This document shows positions 17,050 through 25,267 of a DNA stretch of 64,000 nucleotides, piece after piece. A program made the translations under genes and the position numbers. The notes beneath the pieces were generated by a model, which did no database searches, was not told where the DNA came from, and saw nothing but the letters and a program-made list of their open reading frames with translations. Source of the DNA: JAHRVQ01 sp051278195 (GTDB lineage Bacteria; Pseudomonadota; Gammaproteobacteria; Pseudomonadales; Azotimanducaceae); the NCBI GenBank assembly GCA_051278195.1, contig JBNMQM010000001.1:371100-435099 (forward strand), given 5' to 3'. How positions within the stretch are numbered: the first letter of the stretch is position 1; every line of letters starts with the position of its first letter.

Positions 17050-18771
17050 TTATAAAGCGTGTTGGTGGGCTTCATTGCTGCGGCGGACCAATTTTCCAGG
17101 GAGTGCGCCGCTGTGTTTGCCGTTTCGGAAGATGATTTCACCCGCTTTGATGGTGACATCGTATCCCTCTGCCCGCTGTACTAGGCGTCGGCCCCCAGCG
17201 GGTAGATCAAAGATTGCCTCAGGTCTGTGCAGTCTCATGGCGTCAAAGTCGATAATGTTGATGTCCGCAATCATGCCAGGTGTTAGCTGGCCGCGATCGA
17301 ACATGCCAAAAGCTTGCGCGGTACTTGAGGTCAGGGATTTGACGATGAACTCCAGGCTCATCTTGTCACCGCGGGTTCGGTCACGTCCCCAGTGGGTCAT
17401 GATGAAGGTGGGCATGCCGGCGTCGGCGATGACACCGCAGTGGGCGCCGCCGTCGCTAAGCCCAAACAGCACGTTTGGATGCTCGAGTAGTTTCTTTTGA
17501 CTGTCCAGAGAAAAGCCTTGATAGCCACCGAGTGGTTGATAAAACAGCTCTTTACCGTCGTTATCGACCAGCAGGTCATACATGACCTCCATCGCGTCTA
17601 GACCGCGCTCTTTAGCAATGCCGTCGATGCTGTCCTTGGCCTCGGGTTCGTAATTTGGGTTCTCGCCGAGCGGAAAAACCTGCCCCATGAGTTTGGGTAG
17701 GTCTTGCATAGCCCCGCCCTTAATATGGGATTTCTCAGAAAGTAGTTGCGCCTTCATCGCCGGATCACGAAGTCTCGCTAGCAATGCCTCATGGTCCAGT
17801 TCGGCCAGTTCTGCGCGCCAGGTGGGGTGGCCCACAAAAGCATGGAAGCTGGACTGCAAGCCGTGTAAAACACCGGTAGGGCGACCCGCTGCCTGGGGGC
17901 GGATTTCGCGGCCTTCGGCTCTTGCTTGTTCTGCCAGCTTGTACATTTTGCCGTTTTGGTAAGCGGGTGCAGTAGTGGCAATCAGCGTTACCGCTAAACC
18001 TGTTTGCTTTTGAAATTCGGTGACCCAGGCCCATTCTTCATCATCGCCCAGATGGTCAGAGACGAGTTCAAAGACCGAGTTATTCAGGCCTTTCATGCCA
18101 AGTCCCAGCGCCAGCATTTCTTCGTTGCCAGAGAAAGTGCCAGGCATATATTCGCCCTTTATGTCCTTGTGTAATAGGGTTTTGGAGCTAGAAAAGCCCA
18201 GTGCACCAGCTTCGACGCCTTCTCGAACCAGTGCGGCCATCGCATCGACTTCTGCCTGCGTGGGTGCATAATCGGTATTGCAGCGTTCGCCCATAACATA
18301 AGCGCGTATTGCCCCGTGTGGAACCTGAGTCGCAACGTCGATGGCGCGTGGAAACGCTTCAAGCGCATCAAGATATTCTGGGAAGCTTTCCCACTGCCAA
18401 TCGATGCCTTCCGATAACGCTGCGCCGGGAATATCTTCGACGCCTTCCATCAGTTGAATGAGAAAATCCCGATCAGCAGGCTTTACTGGAGCAAAACCAA
18501 CACCGCAATTGCCCATCACAACGGTGGTCACGCCGTGCCAACTAGAGGGCGCAAGTATTGGGTCCCAGGTCGCTTGACCATCGTAATGGGTATGAATATC
18601 GACCCAACCCGGCGTGATCAGTTTACCCGTGGCATCGATCTCGTTGCTGGCGGGATCCGTAATCTGACCAATGTCAGCTACCTTGCCATCTTTAATCGCG
18701 ACATCGGCAACGAAACGTTCGGCGCCGGTGCCGTCAATCACTGTGCCGTTTCTTATGATTAGGTCATACAT
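17050..18771 (-). CDS. N-acyl-D-amino-acid deacylase-like amidohydrolase
   Basis: Zinc-dependent cytosolic amidohydrolase of the D-aminoacylase/dihydroorotase-like group, probably releasing D-amino acids or hydrolysing a related amide. Seen: the composite beta-domain start LIIRNGTVIDGTGAERF, metal motif GWVDIHTHYDGQ with H60 and H62, GVTTVVMGNCGVGFAPVKP, and the late motifs SDGGAHCGVIADAGMPTF and ARKxx-like C-terminal strands (LTPGMIADINIIDFD). The 573-residue length suits the larger clade often annotated as D-aminoacylase. No permease or racemase lies beside it. Substrate specificity is not resolved. Confidence 0.85.
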   Translation of the reverse strand: MYDLIIRNGTVIDGTGAERFVADVAIKDGKVADIGQITDPASNEIDATGKLITPGWVDIHTHYDGQATWDPILAPSSWHGVTTVVMGNCGVGFAPVKPADRDFLIQLMEGVEDIPGAALSEGIDWQWESFPEYLDALEAFPRAIDVATQVPHGAIRAYVMGERCNTDYAPTQAEVDAMAALVREGVEAGALGFSSSKTLLHKDIKGEYMPGTFSGNEEMLALGLGMKGLNNSVFELVSDHLGDDEEWAWVTEFQKQTGLAVTLIATTAPAYQNGKMYKLAEQARAEGREIRPQAAGRPTGVLHGLQSSFHAFVGHPTWRAELAELDHEALLARLRDPAMKAQLLSEKSHIKGGAMQDLPKLMGQVFPLGENPNYEPEAKDSIDGIAKERGLDAMEVMYDLLVDNDGKELFYQPLGGYQGFSLDSQKKLLEHPNVLFGLSDGGAHCGVIADAGMPTFIMTHWGRDRTRGDKMSLEFIVKSLTSSTAQAFGMFDRGQLTPGMIADINIIDFDAMRLHRPEAIFDLPAGGRRLVQRAEGYDVTIKAGEIIFRNGKHSGALPGKLVRRSNEAHQHAL

Positions 18772-18987
18772 AGCATTGATCCCCCAAGATGTAACAGATG
18801 TCGCTTGAATATGCTGCTCTCGCCAGCAGTATACAAATAAATTTCCGCAGTCTGTTGGGTCTTGGCGCCAGTATCGACGAAAAGTCGGGCTAACTTATCC
18901 GTGATGCGAAAATGTTCTAGTTTATGCGCCTTTTTCTGTACCAATTTAGGTTTCGCGCTATCAGACGCTATAAAAACCGGACGCTAT

Positions 18988-19032
18988 AAAAAAAAGCCCA
19001 ACATCTGTGCACAGAATTTGGGCTTTTGTTTT
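18988..19032 (-). terminator. Bidirectional rho-independent terminator
   Basis: Stem AGCCCAA...TTGGGCT with an inner loop. On the minus strand it is followed by eight T residues; on the plus strand it is followed by TTTTGTTTT. It would end transcripts coming from the receiver gene or a small RNA on the minus strand. Confidence 0.75.
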
Positions 19033-19035
19033 AAT

Positions 19036-19141
19036 GTGTACTGACGACTCCGAGACTCCCTTGGAGTTTTCAGACCTCGGCGTCTTTCGTACACTGGCAG
19101 ATTTCAGTTGTCCGCCTAATTGTGGGAGTGTCGCCACTCCC
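19036..19141 (-). ncRNA. Candidate structured RNA
   Basis: Bases 19036-19094 fold into stacked helices: GTGTAC/GTACAC (19036-19041 with 19089-19094), GACG/CGTC (19043-19046 with 19081-19084), CCGAG/CTCGG (19050-19054 with 19076-19080) and ACTCC/GGAGT (19055-19059 with 19063-19067). A separate perfect hairpin GGGAGTG/CACTCCC lies at 19124-19141. On the minus strand these precede a strong U-run terminator, as in a small RNA or a regulated 3' UTR. No known family was recognised. Confidence 0.35.
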
Positions 19142-19297
19142 CAAAAACACATTACGCCGAATCCTAGTGTTTGTTAAAGACCGATTGCTTCTCAACAATA
19201 ACCGCTTATGAGTTTGACGACTATGGCCTATAAGCAGTCCTTAAAAGTAGGCCGGCGAAACAAGGGTGGGATTGGTAAATTTTAGTTGAACAGCTGA

Positions 19298-19660
19298 TCA
19301 GCTGAATAGCGATTCGATACGGGTAAACACACCCTTCGATTTGAACGGTTTGTAAAGCTTGCCGTCAATTAGGCCATAGTGTTCTGCTTGATCATCGTCG
19401 CGGTCTAGCGTTGCGCCGCCGGTAATAATGACCAATTTTGGTTTCTGAATCTCGATCAAGAACGCCACACCATCCATCTCAGGCATTTGCATATCAGATA
19501 TGACGAGGTCGATGGGGTCGCTTCTGCTGATATAAACCGTTAGCGATTTTTTTGCACTGGTGTATGGGTAAACTTCAAAGCCTTTTCCGTGCAATACCTC
19601 TGTCAAAAGTTCGAGTATTTCTTGGCTGTCATCGACCAGCATGATCTTGATTTTCGACAT
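19298..19660 (-). CDS. Single-domain response regulator (receiver)
   Basis: Stand-alone receiver domain of about 120 residues with no output domain, so it probably works in a phosphorelay or by protein contact. Motifs seen: MLVDDSQEI (acidic pocket), VISDMQMPEMDGVAF with the phospho-acceptor aspartate, VIITGG in place of the usual switch threonine/serine strand, and LYKPF with the conserved lysine. A TTG at 19757-19759 would add 33 low-complexity, charged residues. The ATG at 19658-19660 begins exactly where the receiver fold begins. No kinase gene is adjacent; the atypical hybrid kinase at 7215-8315 is the only other phosphorelay gene seen. Confidence 0.8.
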   Translation of the reverse strand: MSKIKIMLVDDSQEILELLTEVLHGKGFEVYPYTSAKKSLTVYISRSDPIDLVISDMQMPEMDGVAFLIEIQKPKLVIITGGATLDRDDDQAEHYGLIDGKLYKPFKSKGVFTRIESLFS

Positions 19661-19813
19661 CTCGTTCTGGATGGGTTCGGGTTCGATGCCTGGAAGTTCA
19701 GGTTCTTTTCGCTCGGAAAACTTCGAGTCTCGTGCTCGAAGCTTTGTCGCTTTTGTCAAAACCGCTTTGATCTAAGTCGCTGGCGCCGCTAGGGCTTGTC
19801 TAACAGGGGTTGG

Positions 19814-20353
19814 CTAAGGCTCAACCGGACAGAACTTGGATTCCAGGTCCAGCACCATAAGTAGCCTACCAAACCCAATGAACTGGCCAATCATCATGCC
19901 AAGCTCTAGGATTTGTTCATCGCTATAGTGCTTTTTGAGTCTGTCGAAAAACTCGTCACCCATATTGTGATGGTCGGTTGCCATTCGGTCGGTATATTCA
20001 AGGGCAAGCTGTTCGCTGTCAGAAAAGCTCGAGAGCGACTTGTCGAGATCTAGCTGGGAGATCTTGTCTTCGGTAAGGTCATGTCCTGCATCCTGCAGGA
20101 GCCGAGCATTGAGTCAGGTAAAGCAATCATTGTGGCGAGCAATGCGAAGTCTGACTAGCTCGATTAAAGTTGCGCTAACGGTCTTTCCCTGACGCGCCGG
20201 AAAGTAGAAGCCAAAGTAGGCATCGAACATATCTTGCCGGTTTGCCAAGCCTCGCAGCGTCGATGTGTCGCCTCCGCCTGCCTCAATCGATTTTGCCGCG
20301 GCGAGTGTCGCTTCAGAGAGCTCGTGGTCTTCTTTTAGTTTGATTCGTGCCAT
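19814..20353 (-). CDS. AhpD-like / carboxymuconolactone decarboxylase-family selenoprotein (TGA = Sec80)
   Basis: Likely an alkylhydroperoxidase-type thiol/selenol reductase in the cytosol. The frame runs from ATG 20351-20353 (AGGT six bases before it), through a TGA at 20114-20116, to TAG at 19814-19816: 179 residues, the normal family length. Before the TGA lie YFGFYFPARQGKTVSATLIE and RLRIARHNDCFT; after it come LNARLLQDAGHDLTEDKI, EQLALEYTDRMATDH and LGMMIGQFIGFGRLLMVLD, all typical of this family. The TGA stands at the second cysteine of the CxxC redox motif, giving C77-F-T-U80. A 7-bp hairpin directly downstream resembles a bacterial SECIS element. AhpD-like selenoproteins are reported in bacterial selenoproteomes. 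A simple nonsense mutation or sequencing error is the alternative. Termination at the TGA would leave a useless 79-residue fragment. Confidence 0.85.
20084..20116 (-). promoter_or_regulatory. Putative bacterial SECIS element of the AhpD-like gene
   Basis: On the minus strand the UGA (20116-20114) is followed 13 nt later by TCCTGCA-GGA-TGCAGGA (20100-20084): a perfect 7-bp stem with a GGA apical loop. The loop begins 20 nt after the UGA, inside the spacing known for bacterial SECIS hairpins, and starts with guanines as the SelB-binding loop should. Confidence 0.7.
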
Positions 20354-20464
20354 GCCATTACCTGCTCGCAACATTTTTGATGTGAAAATTTTTGACCCGC
20401 CACTTTGGCGTTATTTGATTGGTTATGTCAAATTTGTACTTTCCTACACTTCTTGCAGACAACC

Positions 20465-21394
20465 ATGCCCATTGATACGGACACCCTTCTACGACTTGGT
20501 CTGGATAAAACGGTTGCGGCGTCGGTGAATGGGCGCGTCAACGGTGCTCTCAACCAACCGGAGTGGGATGCGGCTTATCATCCTTGCGCAGAAGCGTATC
20601 CAACAGAAGATGTGCCCGTTGGTGCTGTGGCGCGATTTGAAGATTGGTCGGAGACGAAAGTCTATACCGGAACCGCACGAGATATATGGGTCTACTTACC
20701 CGTTTGTCAAAGCGACCACTATCGGCTTGCGATATTTAACGATGGCGGATGGTACATGGGTCGAAAGGGGCCCGTGCGAGCCACCAACGTCTTAGACGTA
20801 CTTCACGCCAGCGGAGAAATCGAGCCCACCATTGCCATTTTCATCAATCCCGGTAGGCCTGACCACGCGGTTCGAGCGCCCATAGAATCCTATGATGATC
20901 ATGCTGCTCAACGCAGCCTGGAGTACGATCTGCTTTCTCCTAATTACGGGCAGTTTGTTTTTTTTGAGGTGTTGCCGTTTGTTGAAGCGCACTTTGGTAT
21001 CAGCATCAGTAAGGAGCCCACCCACCGAACCGTCTGTGGTATCAGCAGCGGTGGCATCGCCGCTTTTATGGCTGCATGGCATCATCCTGATCAATGTCAG
21101 CGGGTGATCAGCCATTGTGGTTCTTACACCGATATCTGGGGTGGGCATAACGTGCCGTCGTTGATTCGTCACAACCCAAGCAAACCCATTCGTGTGTTCC
21201 TGCAGAGTGGTGCAAATGATGCCAACACCCCTTTTGGTAGCTGGGCGCTTGCGAACCAAACGATGGCGAGTGCTTTGACGTGGGCAGGCTACGATTATCG
21301 ATTTGAGTTTGGTGTGGGTGGGCACAATTTGGATCATGGTGGTGCAATTTTTGCCGATACACTGCGTTGGATCTGGCGGTCCGAGACCGACTGA
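20465..21394 (+). CDS. Enterochelin esterase-like alpha/beta hydrolase
   Basis: Putative serine esterase of the esterase D/enterochelin esterase-like family; no signal peptide is visible, so cytosolic. Seen: DIWVYLPVCQSDHYRLAIFN at the start of the fold, IFINPGRPDHAVR, the nucleophile elbow RTVCGISSGGIAAFMAAW, a post-nucleophile block SHCGSYTDIWGG, IRVFLQSGANDANTP with the acidic residue, and GVGGHNLDHGG near the end with the histidine. An upstream TTG/ATG would add 20 hydrophobic residues; the ATG at 20465 starts the conserved part. It is divergent from the AhpD-like gene with about 110 bp between them. Confidence 0.85.
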   Translation: MPIDTDTLLRLGLDKTVAASVNGRVNGALNQPEWDAAYHPCAEAYPTEDVPVGAVARFEDWSETKVYTGTARDIWVYLPVCQSDHYRLAIFNDGGWYMGRKGPVRATNVLDVLHASGEIEPTIAIFINPGRPDHAVRAPIESYDDHAAQRSLEYDLLSPNYGQFVFFEVLPFVEAHFGISISKEPTHRTVCGISSGGIAAFMAAWHHPDQCQRVISHCGSYTDIWGGHNVPSLIRHNPSKPIRVFLQSGANDANTPFGSWALANQTMASALTWAGYDYRFEFGVGGHNLDHGGAIFADTLRWIWRSETD

Positions 21395-21511
21395 TTTCCT
21401 ACGCTCGTCAAAATCGCGATAGACTCGCTACTTAATATTTTTGAAAGCTTTTTTTGAGAAGCCCCTAGTTTAAAAACCTTTATTTTGAAACCCAGACGAT
21501 CGGAAAAATCT

Positions 21512-22024
21512 ATGAGCAAATATAAGTTGGTTGTGAACGGTGCAGACCATGAAATTGACGTCAGGGGAGACATGCCGTTGTTATGGCTGCTCCGGGATCG
21601 GCTCAAACTGACTGGCACCAAATATGGCTGTGGTATCGCCCAGTGTGGCGCATGCACAGTACATGTTAATGGTGTTGCGGTGCGTTCTTGTGTGCTGCCG
21701 GTTTCTGCTGTCTCTGGCCCCGTCACTACCATCGAAGGGCTTGCCGAGGGCGGCGCTTTACACCCGCTGCAGAGCGCATGGATAGATCATGATGTGCCCC
21801 AATGTGGCTACTGCCAGTCAGGCCAGATCATGAGTGCGGCAGCACTGCTCGCCACCAAATCGTCGCCCAGCGACACAGACATCGATGAGGCGATGGCAGG
21901 AAATTACTGTCGTTGCGGCACTTACATCAGAATCCGCGCCGCCATTCATACCGCTGCCTCTTTTTATAACGCGGACCTCAGTAGTGCTAACCCCTCCACA
22001 TCTAATGAAGGAGCAGGCGAATGA
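21512..22024 (+). CDS. iorA: [2Fe-2S] small subunit of an isoquinoline 1-oxidoreductase-type molybdenum hydroxylase
   Basis: Electron-transfer subunit with two [2Fe-2S] clusters. The plant-type cluster cysteines are in YGCGIAQCGACTV (C40, C45, C48) plus C60, and the second cluster is in CGYCQSGQ (C98, C101) and YCRCGTY (C133, C135). At 170 residues it has the normal length. A TTG at 21485 would add nine poorly conserved residues; the ATG at 21512 is chosen. Its stop overlaps the start of the catalytic subunit (ATGA), so the two are translated together. The symbol is by family resemblance; the substrate need not be isoquinoline. Confidence 0.9.
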   Translation: MSKYKLVVNGADHEIDVRGDMPLLWLLRDRLKLTGTKYGCGIAQCGACTVHVNGVAVRSCVLPVSAVSGPVTTIEGLAEGGALHPLQSAWIDHDVPQCGYCQSGQIMSAAALLATKSSPSDTDIDEAMAGNYCRCGTYIRIRAAIHTAASFYNADLSSANPSTSNEGAGE

Positions 22025-24261
22025 GTATCGCGAATATCAATCGTCGCAATTTCCTCAAAGTATCGGCGCTCGCTGGTGGCGGACTGATGCTAGAGCTCAA
22101 TCTGGCCACAGCCGCAATCGGTGCGGAGCTGGGCACACTGGTGGGCTCGAAAGAGTTAAATGTCTACGTCAAGATTGCCTCAGATGGACAAATCACCATT
22201 TACTCGGCCACTCCGGAAATGGGCCAAGGTATTAAGACCGCGCTACCCATGATCATTGCCGAAGAAATGGGCGCCAAATGGGAGGACGTCGTAGTCATTG
22301 ATGCGCCGCTTGACGCCAAAAAGTTTGGTATGCAAGGCGCCGGTGGATCGACGTCGATTCCGCGAAATTTTGACACCATGCGCCGTATGGGTGCCTCTGC
22401 ACGAGAAATGTTGATTGGTGCCGCGTCAGATTCAATGGAAGTCGACCGGCAGGACCTTGAGGCACGTGAGAGCAGGATTATTCATGTTTCCGGTGAAAGC
22501 CTGACTTTTGGTGAACTCGCAGCACTCGCCGTTCGACAGCCAGTGCCCGATCCAGAGATGCTGTCTTTTAAAGATCCGCGCTCCTACACCATTATTGGGA
22601 CTTCCGTGGGCAGTGTCGACAATCTCGTCATCGCGACGGGTCAATCGGAGTTCGGCATTGACGTTGATATACCCGGCATGAAGTACGCGAGTTACACCCG
22701 TTGTCCGCGGATAGGCGGCACAGCGATCAGCTTCAATGATAAAGCCATTAAGAAACTGCCGGGAATTATCGATGCCTTTATCCTAGCGCCGGATAGCAGC
22801 GCGGGCAAAGCCTCAATGGCGTTCCTGGAAGGTCTCGCGGTGTTGCGCGGCGGTGTTGCGATTGTGGGCGAGGACACCTGGTCGGTCTTGGATGCCAAGA
22901 GTAAATTGCAGATCAAGTGGGATGAGTCATTGGCCTCTCAAGATGACTGGGGAGAAATGATTGAGCAGGCGAAGCAAATTGCCGCTGATGGCACAGGCGA
23001 GGTACGTCTTGGTGGTGCCTCGGTGGACGATGCACTTGCGGACGAGAGTAATCAGGTCCACGAAGCCTTTTACCAATTTCCTTATGTTGCGCATGTTTGC
23101 ATGGAGCCCATGAATTGCACCGCTAGCTTCTTGAAAGGCAGCGCCGGCCAACCCGACAAGATGGAAATTTGGATTCCAAGTCAGTTTCCTGGACAGGTCA
23201 AAGAGATCGCAGAGAATATGTTGGGTGTTAAGCAGGAAAACGTCAACGTCACGGCAACTCGCATGGGTGGCGGTTTTGGTCGCCGCGCGGTGCACGACTT
23301 TGCGAGCGAGGCGATGGCAATTTCACATCATGCGGGTGTGCCAGTGAAACTAACTTGGACGCGTACCGACGATATCCATAACGATTTCTTCAGGGTAGGT
23401 GGCTTTCAAAATATGAAAGCGGCTATCGATGCTGATGGCAAGCTAGCGGCATGGGATCAACACTACATTGGGTTTGCGAACGAGGGCAGGCCGGTGATTG
23501 GTTCAGGTCTCAGGGGCAATGAGTTTTCTATGGTGGCGCTCGACAATGTCCGGGTTCGACAGGCAATGATGCCCGTTAAAACGCCTTGTGGTGCATGGCG
23601 TGCGCCTGGCTCCAACACTAATGCATTCGTTGAGCAGGGCTTTATTCATGAGCTATCCGTGCTTGCCGGTCGTGACCATGTAGAATTTCTACTCGAGCTT
23701 ATGGGCAAACGTCGCTGGATCAAGGACGGCAATGTCAATTCACTGAATACGGGTCGTGCCATTGACGTTATTCAGTTGGCTGCAGAACAGTCTGGCTGGG
23801 GCAAAGCGATGCCTGCAGGCAGCGGGCTGGGGTTCGCTTTCTATTTTTGTCATGCCGCACACGTTGCAGAAGTGGCGGAAGTGGTTGTTGATGACAATCG
23901 AAACTTCAGTGTGAAAAAAGTCACCGTTGCGGTCGATGTTGGCCCGATCATTAACATGAGTGGCGCCATGCATCAGGTGCAAGGTTCTGTCATAGATGGT
24001 CTCAGTACGATGGCGATGCAGCAGATTACGATGCAGAAGGGGGTTATCCAACAAGACAACTTCCATCAGTATCCTGTGATGCGAATCGCTTCAACTCCCG
24101 ACGTCGATGTGCATTTTTTGCAAAGCGACAACCCTCCGACAGGGTTGGGGGAACCGGCATTACCACCGCTGGCACCGGCGGTGACCAACGCTATCTTCGC
24201 CGCGACTGGCGTTAGGATTCGGTCGATGCCCCTCAGCGAGCAGGGATTTACGCTGATATAA
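22021..24261 (+). CDS. iorB: Molybdopterin large subunit of an IorB-type hydroxylase (Tat-exported)
   Basis: Catalytic molybdenum-cofactor subunit that hydroxylates an N-heteroaromatic or aldehyde substrate with water-derived oxygen. The N-terminus RRNFLKVSALAGGGLMLEL is a twin-arginine signal, so the enzyme is probably folded in the cytosol and moved to the periplasm. Molybdopterin motifs include MGGGFGRRAVHDF, CGAWRAPGSNTNAFVEQGFI and, near the end, GLGEPALPPLAPAVTNA, whose glutamate is the expected active-site residue. The 746 residues fit the IorB family. No FAD subunit or cytochrome c gene accompanies this pair; the periplasmic electron acceptor is therefore unknown. Confidence 0.9.
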   Translation: MSIANINRRNFLKVSALAGGGLMLELNLATAAIGAELGTLVGSKELNVYVKIASDGQITIYSATPEMGQGIKTALPMIIAEEMGAKWEDVVVIDAPLDAKKFGMQGAGGSTSIPRNFDTMRRMGASAREMLIGAASDSMEVDRQDLEARESRIIHVSGESLTFGELAALAVRQPVPDPEMLSFKDPRSYTIIGTSVGSVDNLVIATGQSEFGIDVDIPGMKYASYTRCPRIGGTAISFNDKAIKKLPGIIDAFILAPDSSAGKASMAFLEGLAVLRGGVAIVGEDTWSVLDAKSKLQIKWDESLASQDDWGEMIEQAKQIAADGTGEVRLGGASVDDALADESNQVHEAFYQFPYVAHVCMEPMNCTASFLKGSAGQPDKMEIWIPSQFPGQVKEIAENMLGVKQENVNVTATRMGGGFGRRAVHDFASEAMAISHHAGVPVKLTWTRTDDIHNDFFRVGGFQNMKAAIDADGKLAAWDQHYIGFANEGRPVIGSGLRGNEFSMVALDNVRVRQAMMPVKTPCGAWRAPGSNTNAFVEQGFIHELSVLAGRDHVEFLLELMGKRRWIKDGNVNSLNTGRAIDVIQLAAEQSGWGKAMPAGSGLGFAFYFCHAAHVAEVAEVVVDDNRNFSVKKVTVAVDVGPIINMSGAMHQVQGSVIDGLSTMAMQQITMQKGVIQQDNFHQYPVMRIASTPDVDVHFLQSDNPPTGLGEPALPPLAPAVTNAIFAATGVRIRSMPLSEQGFTLI

Positions 24262-24296
24262 GCCTAAGTGTGCTGGCTTGCTGTATCCGCATATAG

Positions 24297-24338
24297 CCGA
24301 TGTTTCGATTTGCGCGCTCGTGCTTATCGAAACATCGG
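24297..24338. repeat. 13-bp perfect inverted repeat between the two Mo-hydroxylase operons
   Basis: CCGATGTTTCGAT (24297-24309) and its exact complement ATCGAAACATCGG (24326-24338) flank a 16-nt spacer. No T-run follows, so it is not a standard terminator. It could be an operator upstream of the second operon or an mRNA hairpin. Confidence 0.6.
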
Positions 24339-24412
24339 TGTTCTGCCTGTTTTGATTCGTCTCCACAAACTATACACTCAGCGCTCTCCATCAATAATAA
24401 ACAGAGGGTTGC

Positions 24413-25267
24413 ATGAGATACGAATCACCGACGACCACCAAAGAGGCCGTCTCCCTGCTTTCTAAAGAAAAGGGTAAAGCCTACGTTCTGGCTGGGGGTA
24501 CTGACCTTTTAGTGCGACTTAGAATGGATATGATCGAACCGGACTTGATGGTCGACATCAAACGTATTCCGGCGATGACTGAAATTACTAAAACGGCAAC
24601 TGGTTTCAAGATTGGCGCCGCAGTGTCTAGCGCTGCGCTCGCCAAAAATAAGGCGCTGGTTAAGGCCTGGCCAGGTGTTGTTGAGGCTGCCAATTTGATC
24701 GGTTCAGATCAGATACAAAGCCGCTGCACCATAGCTGGAAATCTGTGTAATGCGTCACCAGCGGCCGATAGTGTGCCAGCGATGATTGCAGCCGGTGCTA
24801 AAGCGATTATCGTCGGCAAGAAACGCCGCACAGTCGCGCTAGAAAATTTCGTCACCGGACCGGGCAAAACCGTTTTGGAAAAGGGCGAAATGATCGAATC
24901 GATTACGCTGCCAGCGAAAGCACTGCGATCGGGTGATGCTTACCTTCGGTTTATTCCTCGAACAGAAATGGATATTGCTGTAGTCGGTGTCGCAATCAAT
25001 CTGACCCTGATGAAGGGTGTGATTGCCTCGGCGAGAGTATCGCTAGGTGCCGTTGCGCCAACGCCGCTTTTGGTCAAGGAAGCAGCAAAAGCCATTATTG
25101 GCACAAAGTTGGATGACGCAGCGCTAGACGCGCTCGCAGCTGCCTGCTCAGCCGCGTGTAATCCGATTGATGATAAGCGAGGCACAATAGAATACAGACA
25201 AAGGATCGCCGGGGTATTGGCGAAGCGAACTGCAAAAATTGCTTATGAAAGAGCGGGAGGCAAGTGA
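24413..25267 (+). CDS. FAD-binding medium subunit of a xanthine dehydrogenase-family enzyme
   Basis: Carries FAD and passes electrons from the Fe-S subunit to the final acceptor. The two FAD motifs are present: AGGTDLLVRLRMDMIEP near residue 26 and TIAGNLCNASPAADSVPAM near residue 105. The C-terminal CO-dehydrogenase flavoprotein domain follows (LGAVAPTPLLVKEAAKAI). Length (284) is normal for CoxM/HcrB-type subunits. No iron-sulfur loop of the HcrB kind is evident. The stop overlaps the start of the [2Fe-2S] subunit, forming an FAD / Fe-S / Mo gene order. Confidence 0.9.
   Translation: MRYESPTTTKEAVSLLSKEKGKAYVLAGGTDLLVRLRMDMIEPDLMVDIKRIPAMTEITKTATGFKIGAAVSSAALAKNKALVKAWPGVVEAANLIGSDQIQSRCTIAGNLCNASPAADSVPAMIAAGAKAIIVGKKRRTVALENFVTGPGKTVLEKGEMIESITLPAKALRSGDAYLRFIPRTEMDIAVVGVAINLTLMKGVIASARVSLGAVAPTPLLVKEAAKAIIGTKLDDAALDALAAACSAACNPIDDKRGTIEYRQRIAGVLAKRTAKIAYERAGGK

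Larger units (their letters stand above)
18772..19297. other. 526-bp intergenic region rich in RNA structure
   Basis: No protein-coding gene is supported here. It contains a direct repeat GACGCTATAAAAA (18964 and 18980), a strong terminator hairpin (18988-19032), a multi-helix fold (19036-19094) and a 7-bp hairpin (19124-19141). Together they look like the 3' end of a minus-strand transcript or a small RNA. Confidence 0.5.

Noticed and set aside
17075..17500. 141-codon plus-strand open frame
   Set aside because: Antisense to the amidohydrolase gene.
18759..18944. 61-codon minus-strand frame ahead of the amidohydrolase
   Set aside because: It overlaps the amidohydrolase start in another frame and shows no family features.
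20114..20116. TGA in the AhpD-like gene as an ordinary nonsense mutation
   Set aside because: The codon sits exactly at the redox cysteine, the downstream frame is undamaged for 99 codons, and a SECIS-like hairpin follows. Kept only as the alternative to test.
20792..21337. 181-codon minus-strand open frame
   Set aside because: It lies entirely inside the well-supported esterase gene and has no family-like sequence.
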